A DNA stretch of 36,529 bases from positions 1 through 36,529 of the forward strand of contig JAKVKP010000026.1 of assembly GCA_022484805.1 (NCBI GenBank), given 5' to 3'. Of the stretch, positions 17,955-26,320 are shown piece by piece; positions within the stretch are counted from its first letter, which is position 1, and every line of letters begins with the position of its first letter. The translations under genes and the position numbers were made by a program. The DNA comes from Streptococcaceae bacterium. Lineage in GTDB: Bacteria > Bacillota > Bacilli > Lactobacillales > Streptococcaceae. Under the pieces are notes generated by a model. The model ran no database searches. It was not told the DNA's origin and worked only from the letters and a program-made list of their open reading frames with translations.

Positions 17955-18611
17955 TTGAAAACAAAAAAAGAATTTGGATTTTATTTAATGGTGTTGGTGA
18001 TTATAAGTGAAACCATTTCACCATTTATATTAGGTTATTTCTATCCTCACTTTAATCAACTCAATATGCTCATGAGTGATTTTGGTGAAAATGGAAAACC
18101 AACCAGAATCGCATTTAAAATTTGGCAAATTATTGATGGATCAATCTATATAATTTCGGCATTTGCCTTTTATCAATGCTTTAAAAGCACTTCTAAAGGG
18201 TTAGCAAAACTACTCAGTGCTTCAATTGTTCTATACGCTTTAGGGGATTGTATTATCACCGGAATAGCAGATCGTGTCAAAAATTCGTCAAGTATCATTG
18301 GCAAAATCCATAGTGATGCTTCAGCGCTTAGTCTACTTGCCATTTGGATTGGTGTAATTGTACTAATTTTACTTTATAAAAAAGAAAATAACGATAGGTT
18401 TGCCAATATCTTAAAAGCAATCTTTATTTTTGCAACTTTCATTTTAATTATTTATTCAAAGCATAAAATCCCGATACTTAGAGAATTTCGTTTTCCGTTA
18501 AGAGGACTAACTCAAAAACTCTGTCTCTATTCATTATTTTTACCGTTTTTATTAGTATCCTTAGATAAATTACAAATAGTGAATTTCAATAGTAAAAAAG
18601 TAGTCAATTAG
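17955..18611 (+). CDS. DUF998-like integral membrane protein
   Basis: A 218-aa membrane protein with about six hydrophobic segments. The arrangement ISPFILGYFYPHFN, SDFGENGKPTR, a G-D-C-I-I-T-G-I loop and KIHSDASALS resembles DUF998 proteins, whose function is unknown. The start is set at TTG 17955 because AGAAGGTG lies at the right distance; an in-frame ATG at 17919 has no ribosome-binding site. A perfect 10-bp inverted repeat upstream suggests a dedicated repressor. Confidence 0.7.
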   Translation: MKTKKEFGFYLMVLVIISETISPFILGYFYPHFNQLNMLMSDFGENGKPTRIAFKIWQIIDGSIYIISAFAFYQCFKSTSKGLAKLLSASIVLYALGDCIITGIADRVKNSSSIIGKIHSDASALSLLAIWIGVIVLILLYKKENNDRFANILKAIFIFATFILIIYSKHKIPILREFRFPLRGLTQKLCLYSLFLPFLLVSLDKLQIVNFNSKKVVN

Positions 18612-18661
18612 TTTTTACAAAATTACATGTAATTAACTGATGTTTATAACAGCTAATATAT

Positions 18662-19135
18662 TTAACTTTCCTCCTCAACCTGCACTCTGAGTTGGTAATT
18701 ACTTAAGATTTTAGTTGCGAGTGGACCAACAATTAAAATACTAGCTGGAGCTGATACAACAATACTTAGCAACCATGTTGTCGCATAAGTTGTAAATGTA
18801 ATCGGTGCACCAACAAAAATCATACCTTGAAGAGACATAAGGGTTGCCATCGATAAAATTTTAACAATTGTCATGGCCCGTTTCATTATTTTAGGATTAT
18901 TTTGTGTCACTTTTGACCATCCTGCTATTTTTACAGCTAAGGGGTGTGCAAAAAATTTATTTACTATAAAGGCAATTATAAATGAACGTATCATAACCAT
19001 TATTAACGGTTTTAAATATAGTGCTCCTGTTCCAATATACATTCGATAAGTTACCATTATCAAAACCATTCCAGTTGTCATTAATAGAGAGAATAATAAA
19101 CTTTCTTTTTTATTTCTTGGCATATTTAATTTCAT
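18662..19135 (-). CDS. DUF2798-like membrane protein
   Basis: A 157-aa protein with four hydrophobic segments (about residues 10-30, 42-60, 88-110 and 118-145). The stretch around SFIIAFIVNKFFAHPLA recalls DUF2798 proteins; function unknown. It follows the MarR gene by 15 bp on the same strand, so the two form an operon controlled by the palindrome at 19630-19665. A MarR-linked membrane protein could take part in efflux or stress response, but that is inference. Confidence 0.7.
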   Translation of the reverse strand: MKLNMPRNKKESLLFSLLMTTGMVLIMVTYRMYIGTGALYLKPLIMVMIRSFIIAFIVNKFFAHPLAVKIAGWSKVTQNNPKIMKRAMTIVKILSMATLMSLQGMIFVGAPITFTTYATTWLLSIVVSAPASILIVGPLATKILSNYQLRVQVEEES

Positions 19136-19150
19136 CCTTTATTTAATATT

Positions 19151-19612
19151 TTAATCTTTATAATTTCGATACATTGAAAAATCTTCTTTTTCTATATTAA
19201 TCAATAATTTAGACAAAGCTTGCCCAAGTTGTTTTTTTTCTTGATTATCCAAAAATTCAAATATTTTTTTCGCAAGATTATCAGGAATTGCCCCCATTCG
19301 GACAATTTCTTTTTTTCCTCTTTCTGTTGTATATATTTTAATAATTCTTTTATCATGATCTTGTATTTCCTTACAAATTAAATTTAATTGTTCAAGAGAC
19401 TTAATTGAATTACTGACCGAACTAGGTCGAATATCTAAAATATTAGAAAGTTCACTATTTGTTGCGCCCTCATGATCAAAAACAGTTTTTAACATGGTAA
19501 CTGCCGCTCGGTCCATCAAAGGATTAAACCACTTGTCTGTACCAGTAGCATATTTAATTTTTGAATTTCCAGTCAGCCGACTCAGTAAATCTAACAACTC
19601 TAAATTCTCCAT
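19151..19612 (-). CDS. MarR-family transcriptional regulator
   Basis: A 153-aa MarR protein. The winged HTH includes GATNSELSNILDIRPSSVSN and the wing DHDKRIIKIYTTERGKKE (about residues 45-110), flanked by dimerisation helices. AGGAG lies just upstream of the ATG. It probably represses itself and the downstream membrane-protein gene through the palindrome upstream. The ligand is unknown. Confidence 0.9.
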   Translation of the reverse strand: MENLELLDLLSRLTGNSKIKYATGTDKWFNPLMDRAAVTMLKTVFDHEGATNSELSNILDIRPSSVSNSIKSLEQLNLICKEIQDHDKRIIKIYTTERGKKEIVRMGAIPDNLAKKIFEFLDNQEKKQLGQALSKLLINIEKEDFSMYRNYKD

Positions 19613-19629
19613 TGTTCAACTCCTTTATT

Positions 19630-19665
19630 ATATAGTTAGTTTTAAAAATACAAAACTAACTATAT
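19630..19665. promoter_or_regulatory. 14-bp inverted repeat, likely MarR operator
   Basis: ATATAGTTAGTTTT (19630-19643) and AAAACTAACTATAT (19652-19665) are perfect inverted copies with an 8-bp spacer, starting 18 bp upstream of the MarR start codon. MarR dimers usually bind such sites for autoregulation. Confidence 0.75.
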
Positions 19666-19758
19666 ATGATAAAAATCCAATTGTCAACCAGAGAATTTTT
19701 TATAAAAACTTTAATTATGCCGCAATAAACATCAGTTTTAACTCATTTATCCCAAAAT

Positions 19759-19802
19759 AAAAAAACCTTTAATATCAGGCATTGCCAAATACTAAAGGTT
19801 TT
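19759..19802 (-). terminator. Terminator after rpmA
   Basis: AAAACCTTTA on one side and TAAAGGTTTT on the other form a stem with an A/T-rich upper part, followed on the minus strand by a T7 tail. It ends the rplU-prp-rpmA operon. Confidence 0.85.
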
Positions 19803-19818
19803 AATAATTTTTATAAAA

Positions 19819-20103
19819 TTATTTTGCTGCTGGATAAACTGAAACTTGTTTTTTATCACGTCCAAGACGTTCAAATTTAACAACCCCAGTTGCTGTAGCG
19901 AATAATGTATCATCGCCACCACGTTTAACGTTTGTACCTGGGAAAATTCTAGTACCGCGTTGACGGTAAAGAATTGTACCAGCATTAACTGTTTGACCAT
20001 CAGCACGTTTAGCTCCTAAACGTTTGCTTTCTGAATCACGTCCATTAGATGTTGAACCGCCACCTTTTTTATGGGCGAATAATTGTAAATCTAATTTTAA
20101 CAT
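19819..20103 (-). CDS. rpmA: 50S ribosomal protein L27
   Basis: A 94-aa L27 with the Firmicutes N-terminal extension MLKLDLQLF, cleaved before AHKKGGGS by the Prp protease encoded just upstream. The mature N terminus reaches the peptidyl-transferase centre. [15 protein letters not shown] and GGDDTLFA are typical. The start codon touches the end of prp. Confidence 0.97.
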   Translation of the reverse strand: MLKLDLQLFAHKKGGGSTSNGRDSESKRLGAKRADGQTVNAGTILYRQRGTRIFPGTNVKRGGDDTLFATATGVVKFERLGRDKKQVSVYPAAK

Positions 20104-20459
20104 TAGGCACCTCCATTTTGATTAATTTGTGTTGCTTTAGCAACAAATTCAGGATATTGAGTCGCAATTGTTTGATAGCCTAGCAATAGGTTCTCTAATA
20201 ATAATTGCGTCATATTCATTTTTTCTTGATTTAAATCAGCTAATATCTCGACGTATAAATAGCCACCATTTTCATAGTCTACTTCTGAAATCGGTGTAAA
20301 ACCAACTAATTGATTAATACCATTCTCAGTCGTTATCGCTAAGGTCGAAACTGCTGCACAGACAATGTCGAAGCCATTTTCAGCGCTTCCAGCATGGCCT
20401 TTAATCTCATATGAAACAATATAGCCTGCGTCATCACGTCTAAAAGTTGCTTCAATCAT
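20103..20459 (-). CDS. prp: Ribosomal-processing cysteine protease Prp
   Basis: A 118-aa Prp (YsxB) protease. The catalytic pair is H22 (in IKGHAG) and C34 (in DIVCAAVS). It removes the N-terminal nine residues of L27. It lies between rplU and rpmA, which is its conserved place in Firmicutes with an extended L27. Confidence 0.95.
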   Translation of the reverse strand: MIEATFRRDDAGYIVSYEIKGHAGSAENGFDIVCAAVSTLAITTENGINQLVGFTPISEVDYENGGYLYVEILADLNQEKMNMTQLLLENLLLGYQTIATQYPEFVAKATQINQNGGA

Positions 20460-20461
20460 AA

Positions 20462-20776
20462 TTATGCGTTAATTGAATCAATAACAACTTTTGTGTATGG
20501 TTGACGATGACCTTGTTTACGATGAGAATGTTTTTTAGGTTTATATTTAAAAGTGACAACTTTCTTTTGCTTACCATGTTTTTCAACAGTTCCAACAACA
20601 GTTGCACCTGATACTGTTGGTGTTCCTACCTTTGTAGTGTCACCACCAACTAAAACAACTTCGTCAAAAGTAATTTTTTCGCCAGCTTCTACATCTAATT
20701 TTTCAACATAGATTGCTTGACCTGCTTCAACTTTAACTTGTTTGCCACCAGTTTTGATAATTGCATATGCGCTCAT
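20462..20776 (-). CDS. rplU: 50S ribosomal protein L21
   Basis: A 104-aa L21 protein: [13 protein letters not shown] at the start and [20 protein letters not shown] near the end. It binds 23S rRNA. It is the first gene of the operon and is preceded by a structured leader. The ribosome-binding site AAGGAGGTG is strong. Confidence 0.97.
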   Translation of the reverse strand: MSAYAIIKTGGKQVKVEAGQAIYVEKLDVEAGEKITFDEVVLVGGDTTKVGTPTVSGATVVGTVEKHGKQKKVVTFKYKPKKHSHRKQGHRQPYTKVVIDSINA

Positions 20777-20779
20777 TAC

Positions 20780-20885
20780 GGCACCTCCTTATATTTTTGT
20801 TAGACTCGCCACACACAAGCGACCATTCGGTACTTAATACTCGGTATGTGCGGTTGTACATACGAAGTCCGTAAATACAACATTA
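20780..20885 (-). promoter_or_regulatory. L21 ribosomal-protein leader
   Basis: The roughly 100-nt 5' leader of rplU contains paired segments such as CGGACTTCGTATGTA, CGCACATACCGAGTA and GTACCGAATGG, as in the L21 leader family upstream of rplU in low-GC Firmicutes. Autoregulation by L21 is assumed for the family, not shown here. Confidence 0.7.
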
Positions 20886-20887
20886 CC

Positions 20888-20916
20888 ATGATACTAGATA
20901 AAAGATTGATTGTCAA
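20888..20916 (-). promoter_or_regulatory. rplU operon promoter
   Basis: Read on the minus strand, -35 TTGACA (20911-20916) and -10 TATCAT (20888-20893) have an ideal 17-bp spacer and lie immediately upstream of the L21 leader. Confidence 0.8.
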
Positions 20917-20968
20917 TTTATTTTAAAATTAAAGTTTAAATCATTCATCAAAAATTTATTAACGATTA

Positions 20969-20977
20969 TGCTATAAT
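20969..20977 (+). promoter_or_regulatory. Extended -10 of the DtxR-type gene
   Basis: TGCTATAAT (extended -10 at 20969-20977) lies 46 bp upstream of the ATG. No good -35 is visible, as is common for extended -10 promoters. Confidence 0.5.
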
Positions 20978-21022
20978 GATTTGTACTAAGAAGCACTTCA
21001 GCTTTCAATAAAGGAGTAAAAC

Positions 21023-21679
21023 ATGAAAAAACGTACTGATCAAAAGGAAGACTATCTCAAAGCAATTTTTAATAATGACGGTGTTCGAAATTACGTTTCA
21101 AATAAAACACTCGCCCAAAAATTGCAAGTTTCTGCTGCTTCAGTCTCAGAAATGGTCAGTAAACTTCAGAAAGAAGGCTATGTTGAATATGTCTCTTATA
21201 AAGGCGTCAAACTCAATGAAATTGGCATTCAAGTAACTTCAAAATTAATCTACAATCATCGTATTTTTGAATGCTTTCTATATCAAAAACTTGACTATTC
21301 TCTCTATGAGGTACATGAATTGGCTGAGGAAATTGAGCATTTAAAGGACGACGAATTTTTTTCAAGACTCTATCAATTTCTTGATCGACCTAATCATTGT
21401 CCACATGGTGGAATCATCTCAGAAAGCCTTTTAAAATCAGAGGATTTCATAATTCCAATTATCCAATACCCCGAACATACTGAAATTATAATCAAGCGCT
21501 TTGAAGATAACTATCAACTATTATTTGAAATAGAAAAATTAGGGCTCAAGATTAATGATCATATTCAAATTGTAGATAAATCCATTCAGGAAAATCAAAT
21601 CAAAATTCAAGCTGGTCAAAAAGAATTGAAAATACCAATTGAATTTGCTGAAGAAATTTATGGTATTTCCATTGGTTAG
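21023..21679 (+). CDS. DtxR/MntR-family metal-dependent regulator
   Basis: A 218-aa regulator. The N-terminal HTH (KEDYLKAIF through VSAASVSEMVSKLQKEGYVEY, residues 8-58) is followed by the metal-binding dimerisation domain containing HRIFECFLYQKL, EEIEHLKDD and RPNHCPHGG. A C-terminal FeoA/SH3-like domain (about residues 150-218) is present. It would bind Mn2+ or Fe2+ as co-repressor. An AAAGGAG site precedes the start. Its regulon cannot be read from the neighbours. Confidence 0.9.
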   Translation: MKKRTDQKEDYLKAIFNNDGVRNYVSNKTLAQKLQVSAASVSEMVSKLQKEGYVEYVSYKGVKLNEIGIQVTSKLIYNHRIFECFLYQKLDYSLYEVHELAEEIEHLKDDEFFSRLYQFLDRPNHCPHGGIISESLLKSEDFIIPIIQYPEHTEIIIKRFEDNYQLLFEIEKLGLKINDHIQIVDKSIQENQIKIQAGQKELKIPIEFAEEIYGISIG

Positions 21680-21703
21680 ATGACCTATGACTTTAAATTT
21701 TTT

Positions 21704-22249
21704 CTATCTAAACGGGATAATCCAAGCAATAATTAAAAATAATAAGCCTAATACAATTAAAACATAGCTTGTAATCTTATTTTTTTTACGAAAATCTTGC
21801 TCATTCTTGGGTGTTGGTCTAAAGTAACGCTTCCCATTTTCATAATCCATTTTAGTTGAATAATTTCCAATTAAAATGAGTAGAATACCCACACATAAAC
21901 ATACTATTCTGCCCACATTAATGCTTTTATCATAAGCATAAACCACCATCATAATCGACATTAATACAGATAGAATAGGGATAATCCAAAACATAAGTTC
22001 AAAAAGTTTAGGCAATTTTTGAGCTTTTTTTGATGTATAAAAAAAAGTTGATAAAAGAAAAATTTGTAGCAAAACCATAGCTATTGGTATTAGAAAAATA
22101 AAAGTACTTCTTGAAGCATAAAGATTTGGATTATTATCTATCCCGAAATGTACTGGTATTTTATTAGGCAAATATTGGTAAAATAGCCCACCTATAATCA
22201 TTGGTAGTAAACAAATGACAAATGTTAAAATAACTCTACTCTTTTTCAT
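21704..22249 (-). CDS. SdpI-like DUF1648 membrane protein
   Basis: A 181-aa membrane protein with about five hydrophobic segments. The N-terminal YQYLPNKIPVHFGIDNNPN is the DUF1648 motif of SdpI-type immunity proteins. It overlaps the upstream ArsR-type gene by 14 bp. In Bacillus, SdpI protects against the SdpC toxin and works with the autorepressor SdpR; no SdpC-like gene is visible here, so the pair may be an orphan immunity or signalling module. Confidence 0.8.
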   Translation of the reverse strand: MKKSRVILTFVICLLPMIIGGLFYQYLPNKIPVHFGIDNNPNLYASRSTFIFLIPIAMVLLQIFLLSTFFYTSKKAQKLPKLFELMFWIIPILSVLMSIMMVVYAYDKSINVGRIVCLCVGILLILIGNYSTKMDYENGKRYFRPTPKNEQDFRKKNKITSYVLIVLGLLFLIIAWIIPFR

Positions 22250-22514
22250 TATTATTCTCCTTTAGCTGATAAATCCAAACCAAAATATCTTCAAAAACTG
22301 AAACATTTAATTCATAATAGATAAAATTTTTATACCTTGTTTCAGTAATTAACTCAGCTTTTTTAAGCTGAGTAAGGTGATAAGAAACAGTTGCATTAGT
22401 CAAATTAAAATACGAGGCAATCTCTCCAGCTGATTTTCTACCATCCTTTAGCATTTCTAAAATAGCGCGCCTTGCTGGATCGGCAACTGCTTTTAAAGTC
22501 TCTGATAATCCCAT
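22236..22514 (-). CDS. ArsR-family (SdpR-like) transcriptional repressor
   Basis: A 92-aa winged HTH protein: LKAVADPARRAILEMLKDG, then SAGEIASYFNLTNATVSYHL and a wing. No Cys metal site is seen, which fits SdpR better than metal-sensing ArsR. The gene overlaps the SdpI-like gene and is preceded by two related palindromes that are probably its operators. Confidence 0.88.
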   Translation of the reverse strand: MGLSETLKAVADPARRAILEMLKDGRKSAGEIASYFNLTNATVSYHLTQLKKAELITETRYKNFIYYELNVSVFEDILVWIYQLKENNNEKE

Positions 22515-22527
22515 TAATTTACTCCCT

Positions 22528-22555
22528 TTCTATTTAGAATAATTTCTAAATAGAA
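22528..22555. promoter_or_regulatory. Palindromic operator of the SdpR-like repressor
   Basis: TTCTATTTAGAA (22528-22539) and TTCTAAATAGAA (22544-22555) are inverted copies 4 bp apart, just upstream of the repressor's ATG. The core CTATTTAGA recurs in the next palindrome. Confidence 0.7.
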
Positions 22556-22577
22556 TATACAGCTTCCAAACAAAAAA

Positions 22578-22617
22578 ATCAATATCTATTTAGATTATTT
22601 TCTAAATAGATATTGAT
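22578..22617. promoter_or_regulatory. Second, larger palindrome with the same core
   Basis: ATCAATATCTATTTAGA (22578-22594) and TCTAAATAGATATTGAT (22601-22617) are perfect 17-bp inverted copies with a 6-bp spacer. The core equals the first operator, which suggests cooperative repressor binding. A and T tracts on either side would also let it act as a bidirectional terminator. Confidence 0.65.
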
Positions 22618-22816
22618 TTTTTGATTTTAAAAGCATAATTTCTAATTTTTTTATTTTAATAACATAAATTTTTTAAAATGTTTTTTATTTCACAAACTTA
22701 TTGGATTCTTCAAAATCTTTGCCAACTGTACTGTTATCTGGTTATAATGACCCAATTTAGTCCTCTTTATTCACAAGCATTAAAATAGATAATTATTATT
22801 AAAAAAGTTAAAGTGT

Positions 22817-22855
22817 TTGTAAGGGCTTTCACAATCGTGTATAGTTCATTATAAT
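22817..22855 (+). promoter_or_regulatory. nox promoter with Rex- or cre-like operator
   Basis: The -10 TATAAT is at 22850-22855, with a -35-like TTCACA about 17 bp upstream. TTGTAAGGGCTTTCACAA (22817-22834) overlaps the -35. It differs at two bases from the Rex consensus TTGTGAAN4TTCACAA, and its first 15 bases match cre except for GG in place of CG. Rex (NADH sensing) would fit the gene better. Confidence 0.5.
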
Positions 22856-22880
22856 AATTTTTGAAAGAGGGTATTAACAG

Positions 22881-24212
22881 ATGACAAAAACAGTAATTAT
22901 TGGTTCTAACCATGCCGGAATTGCCACAGCAAATACTTTATTGGATAATTTTGAAGATCAAGAAGTTGTATTAATAGATAAAAATACAAATCTTAGCTAC
23001 CTAGGATGTGGTACCGCCCTTTGGGTAGGCCGTCAAATTGACTCTTACGAAGGCTTATTTTATACAAATAGAGCAGACTTTGAGGCAAAAGGAGCCAGAA
23101 TCCTAATGGAAACAATTGTCGAATCAATTGATTTCAATAAAAAGGAAGTATATGGTCGTACTAAGGATGGTGAAACAATAGCAGAAACCTACGATAAACT
23201 TGTACTTGCAACAGGTTCTGTTCCAATTTCACCTAAAATTCCTGGTAATGATTTAAAAAACATTCATTTCTTAAAGCTATTTCAAGATGGACAAAATGTT
23301 GACAAAGCCTTGACAGATGAGAAAATAAAAAATGTAGCCGTAATTGGAGCTGGCTATATTGGAGTTGAAATTGCTGAAGCTGCAAAACGCCGTGGTAAAA
23401 ATGTACTATTATTTGATGCAGAATCAAGAACACTTTCAAGCTACTACGATCCTGAATTTACAAAAGATATGGACCAAAATCTTGCTGACAATGGTATTGA
23501 ATTACATTTAGGAGAACTCGCAAAAGCATATAAAGGTACTGATACAGTAGAAGCAGTTGTCACAAACAAGGGAGAATATCCTGTTGATTTAGTAATTAAT
23601 GCAATTGGTTTTTTACCAAACAACGTACTTGGTAAAGAAGCTTTACAGTTATTTGACAATGGTGCTTATCTCGTTGACGAACATCAACAAACAAGTAATC
23701 CTGATGTTTATGCCGTAGGCGACTGTGCAACAATTTATTCTAACGCTCTACAAAAAACAACTTATATTGCTTTAGCAACTAATGCCGTTCGTACTGGTAT
23801 TGTCGCTGGTTATAATATTGGAGGCACGGTGGTTGATAGTGCAGGCGTCCAAGGTTCAAATGGTATTTCAATCTTTGGTTATAACATGGTTTCCACTGGA
23901 TTATCAGTAGAGGCTGCCGAGAAAAATGGTTTTGAAGTCAAATATAGCGATTATGAAGATTTACAAAAGCCCGGCTTTATGAAAGAAAATGCAAAGGTAA
24001 AAATTAGAATTGTATATGATGCTAATTCTCGTCGTATTTTGGGTGCTCAAATGGCTTCAAAGGAAGATATTTCAATGGGTATTCATATGTTCTCACTCGC
24101 AATTGCTGAGAGTGTTACAATTGATAAATTAAAATTATTAGATATCCTATTCCTACCACATTTCAATCAACCGTATAACTACATTACAATGGCTGCACTT
24201 TCTGCAAAATAA
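22881..24212 (+). CDS. nox: NADH oxidase (FAD-dependent, water-forming type)
   Basis: A 443-aa flavoprotein of the NADH oxidase/CoA-disulfide reductase family. The FAD-binding start is TKTVIIGSNHAG, the redox Cys is C43 in LSYLGCGTALW, the NAD-binding motif is VAVIGAGYIGVEIAEA, and the second FAD motif is DVYAVGDCA. A single redox Cys and the lactic-acid-bacterial context favour reduction of O2 to water, regenerating NAD+. NADH peroxidase and CoA-disulfide reductase share this frame and are alternatives. Monocistronic with a clear terminator. Confidence 0.88.
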   Translation: MTKTVIIGSNHAGIATANTLLDNFEDQEVVLIDKNTNLSYLGCGTALWVGRQIDSYEGLFYTNRADFEAKGARILMETIVESIDFNKKEVYGRTKDGETIAETYDKLVLATGSVPISPKIPGNDLKNIHFLKLFQDGQNVDKALTDEKIKNVAVIGAGYIGVEIAEAAKRRGKNVLLFDAESRTLSSYYDPEFTKDMDQNLADNGIELHLGELAKAYKGTDTVEAVVTNKGEYPVDLVINAIGFLPNNVLGKEALQLFDNGAYLVDEHQQTSNPDVYAVGDCATIYSNALQKTTYIALATNAVRTGIVAGYNIGGTVVDSAGVQGSNGISIFGYNMVSTGLSVEAAEKNGFEVKYSDYEDLQKPGFMKENAKVKIRIVYDANSRRILGAQMASKEDISMGIHMFSLAIAESVTIDKLKLLDILFLPHFNQPYNYITMAALSAK

Positions 24213-24225
24213 TAAGTCTAAAAGG

Positions 24226-24263
24226 AGATTTGAAGACACTTATGTGTCCTCGAATCTTTTTTT
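24226..24263 (+). terminator. Terminator after nox
   Basis: A stem including GACAC (loop TTAT) GTGTC with outer A/T pairs is followed by T7 on the plus strand, 14 bp after the nox stop. Confidence 0.85.
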
Positions 24264-24395
24264 GAACTTTTAAACGTTAATCTAAAATTATTTTTATTAA
24301 AACATTGATACTTTCTAGAACTTCATATTATGATAAAGGAATAATATTATAATTGAACAAAGCTAAATAATATCAATTGAACGGAGAAAAAAGCA

Positions 24396-26150
24396 TTGTC
24401 ATTTATTAACCAACTTAAAACAATTAAAGACATGATTCATAAGCATTTTTATACTTATTTAAAAAGTATTATTATCATACAAGGACTATGGTCCTTAATA
24501 GTATCGCCATTGATTATTTATTTATTTTTAAAGGCAATTCATTTTGCAAATCTAAATAGTTTAACTGAGCAAACCATTCTTCAAATCGTTAAAAATCCAC
24601 TTTCACTATCAGCCATTATATTGATTTTTTTAATTACATGTTGTTTTACATACTATGAACAAGCATATTTTTTAACTTTAGTAGCTGCTCATAAAAATAA
24701 TCAGCTGATTAATCCAAAAGAAATCATTAAAAAAATAAATAAAAAGCTCAAATATTTTATCAGCTTTCAATTTATCTTCTTGATTATTTATTTTTTATTG
24801 ATTTTACCAATTGCAGCCGTCGGCATGAACTCTATTATTGCCAAGCAATTGAAAATTCCAAATTTTATTATCGACGAGCTCCTTAAAACAAATAGTGGTA
24901 AATTAATTTATGGCATATGCTTATTACTGATCATTTTTTTGAACTTTCGACTAATTTTTACCATACCTTATTTTATTCATGAAAAAGAAAATACAATCTT
25001 TGGTGCAATCAAAAAAAGTTGGCAAAATACCAAAAAAAATCAATTCAAAATCTTGAGGACAATTATAAGTTTATTAATCATTCAAACAATTTCTATTGCT
25101 ATAATTTCATTTATACTTTATTTACCTTTAGCTATAATTGAACGAATTGTACCACAGCTTGCACCAATCATTGCAGGTATTACAGTAACGGCAATTCAAT
25201 GGCTATTATTCTTCTCATTTGGTATTTTACAATTGGTTATGGCAATCATTCTTTTAAGCTTTATATCAAAAACAGAAAATCCTACTAATACAAATAGAAA
25301 AATAAATTTCAAATATCAAAAAATAATTATTTTTAGCACTATTATTTTATTTATTACCTCTTCAGTTATCAATATTTTTACAATTTCTGAAACCATCTAT
25401 CAACCCGAAACATTGGTTATTGCCCATAGGGGCTATACCGCTAATCATATTGAAAATACAATTGCTTCATTAAAGGATGCTGCTAAAATTGGTGCCGACT
25501 ATGTTGAATTAGATGTTCAGGAAACAAAAGATCAGCAATGGGTCGTATTTCATGACGCTACACTAAGTAGACTAAGTAGCCACAATGATCGAATCAGTGA
25601 TTTAACCTTAGCTGAAATTCAAAAAATTGAACTTAAAAAAGGGAATCAAACGGATAAAATCCCTTCCTTAGAAGAATTTATTGATGCTGCTAAAGCAATT
25701 AATATGCCTTTATTAATTGAAATAAAAATTTTTGGTACAGAATCTAAAGAACCTATTGAGCGTTTATTACAATTAATAAAGTCGAAAGATGGAAATAATT
25801 ATCTAATTCAAACATTAAATGAATCAATCGTTCAACTCGTAAAACAAACAAGCCCTGAAACGACAACCGGCATTCTAGTTGCACTAAATATTGGTAATCT
25901 ACCTGATACAAAAGCAGATTTTATTGGCTTAGAAGAATTTTCTGTTAATCAACGACTAATTAAGCAGGCTCAAAATGAAGATAAAAACTTATTTGTTTGG
26001 ACTGTTAATCAAGAATACTTAATTCAAAATGTACTACGTATGAATGTTGACGGCATTATTACAAATAACCCGCTACAAGCCATCAAATTAAGACAGTCAT
26101 TTGATAATCAAAAAACTTTTGTCGAAAGAGTTAAGCACTTTATTAATTAA
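24396..26150 (+). CDS. Membrane-anchored glycerophosphodiester phosphodiesterase
   Basis: A 584-aa protein. The first 325 residues or so hold about eight hydrophobic segments (GPDPase membrane domain). A C-terminal GDPD TIM barrel starts at VIAHRGY (H344, R345) and continues with ENTIASLKDA, ADYVELDVQETKD and VVFHDATLSRL, all catalytic signatures. It would hydrolyse glycerophosphodiesters or related polymers such as lipoteichoic-acid fragments, releasing glycerol 3-phosphate. The start is a TTG with CGGAG about 10 bp upstream; a later ATG (codon 13) is possible. Monogenic, with its own terminator. Confidence 0.9.
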   Translation: MSFINQLKTIKDMIHKHFYTYLKSIIIIQGLWSLIVSPLIIYLFLKAIHFANLNSLTEQTILQIVKNPLSLSAIILIFLITCCFTYYEQAYFLTLVAAHKNNQLINPKEIIKKINKKLKYFISFQFIFLIIYFLLILPIAAVGMNSIIAKQLKIPNFIIDELLKTNSGKLIYGICLLLIIFLNFRLIFTIPYFIHEKENTIFGAIKKSWQNTKKNQFKILRTIISLLIIQTISIAIISFILYLPLAIIERIVPQLAPIIAGITVTAIQWLLFFSFGILQLVMAIILLSFISKTENPTNTNRKINFKYQKIIIFSTIILFITSSVINIFTISETIYQPETLVIAHRGYTANHIENTIASLKDAAKIGADYVELDVQETKDQQWVVFHDATLSRLSSHNDRISDLTLAEIQKIELKKGNQTDKIPSLEEFIDAAKAINMPLLIEIKIFGTESKEPIERLLQLIKSKDGNNYLIQTLNESIVQLVKQTSPETTTGILVALNIGNLPDTKADFIGLEEFSVNQRLIKQAQNEDKNLFVWTVNQEYLIQNVLRMNVDGIITNNPLQAIKLRQSFDNQKTFVERVKHFIN

Positions 26151-26224
26151 ACACATCAAAAACCTCTACCTCGAATTTAATTTTCTTGCTGCACAGTTTC
26201 ATACAATAAAAATAGGCATAAACC

Positions 26225-26270
26225 AAAATAATTAGTGGCAAGGAACGTCGAACGTCACTAATTATTTTTT
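26225..26270. terminator. Terminator after the phosphodiesterase gene
   Basis: AAATAATTAGTG and CACTAATTATTT are perfect inverted arms around an 18-nt loop with T6 on the plus strand. The minus strand also has T after its copy, and the flanking genes converge. Confidence 0.85.
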
Positions 26271-26320
26271 AGGGTTATGCTTATTTTTCTAACAAATGCA
26301 AACAAATCTTTTATGCTAAT

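Noticed and set aside
19743..20006. 87-codon minus-strand ORF overlapping rpmA
   Set aside because: Out-of-frame shadow of the L27 gene.
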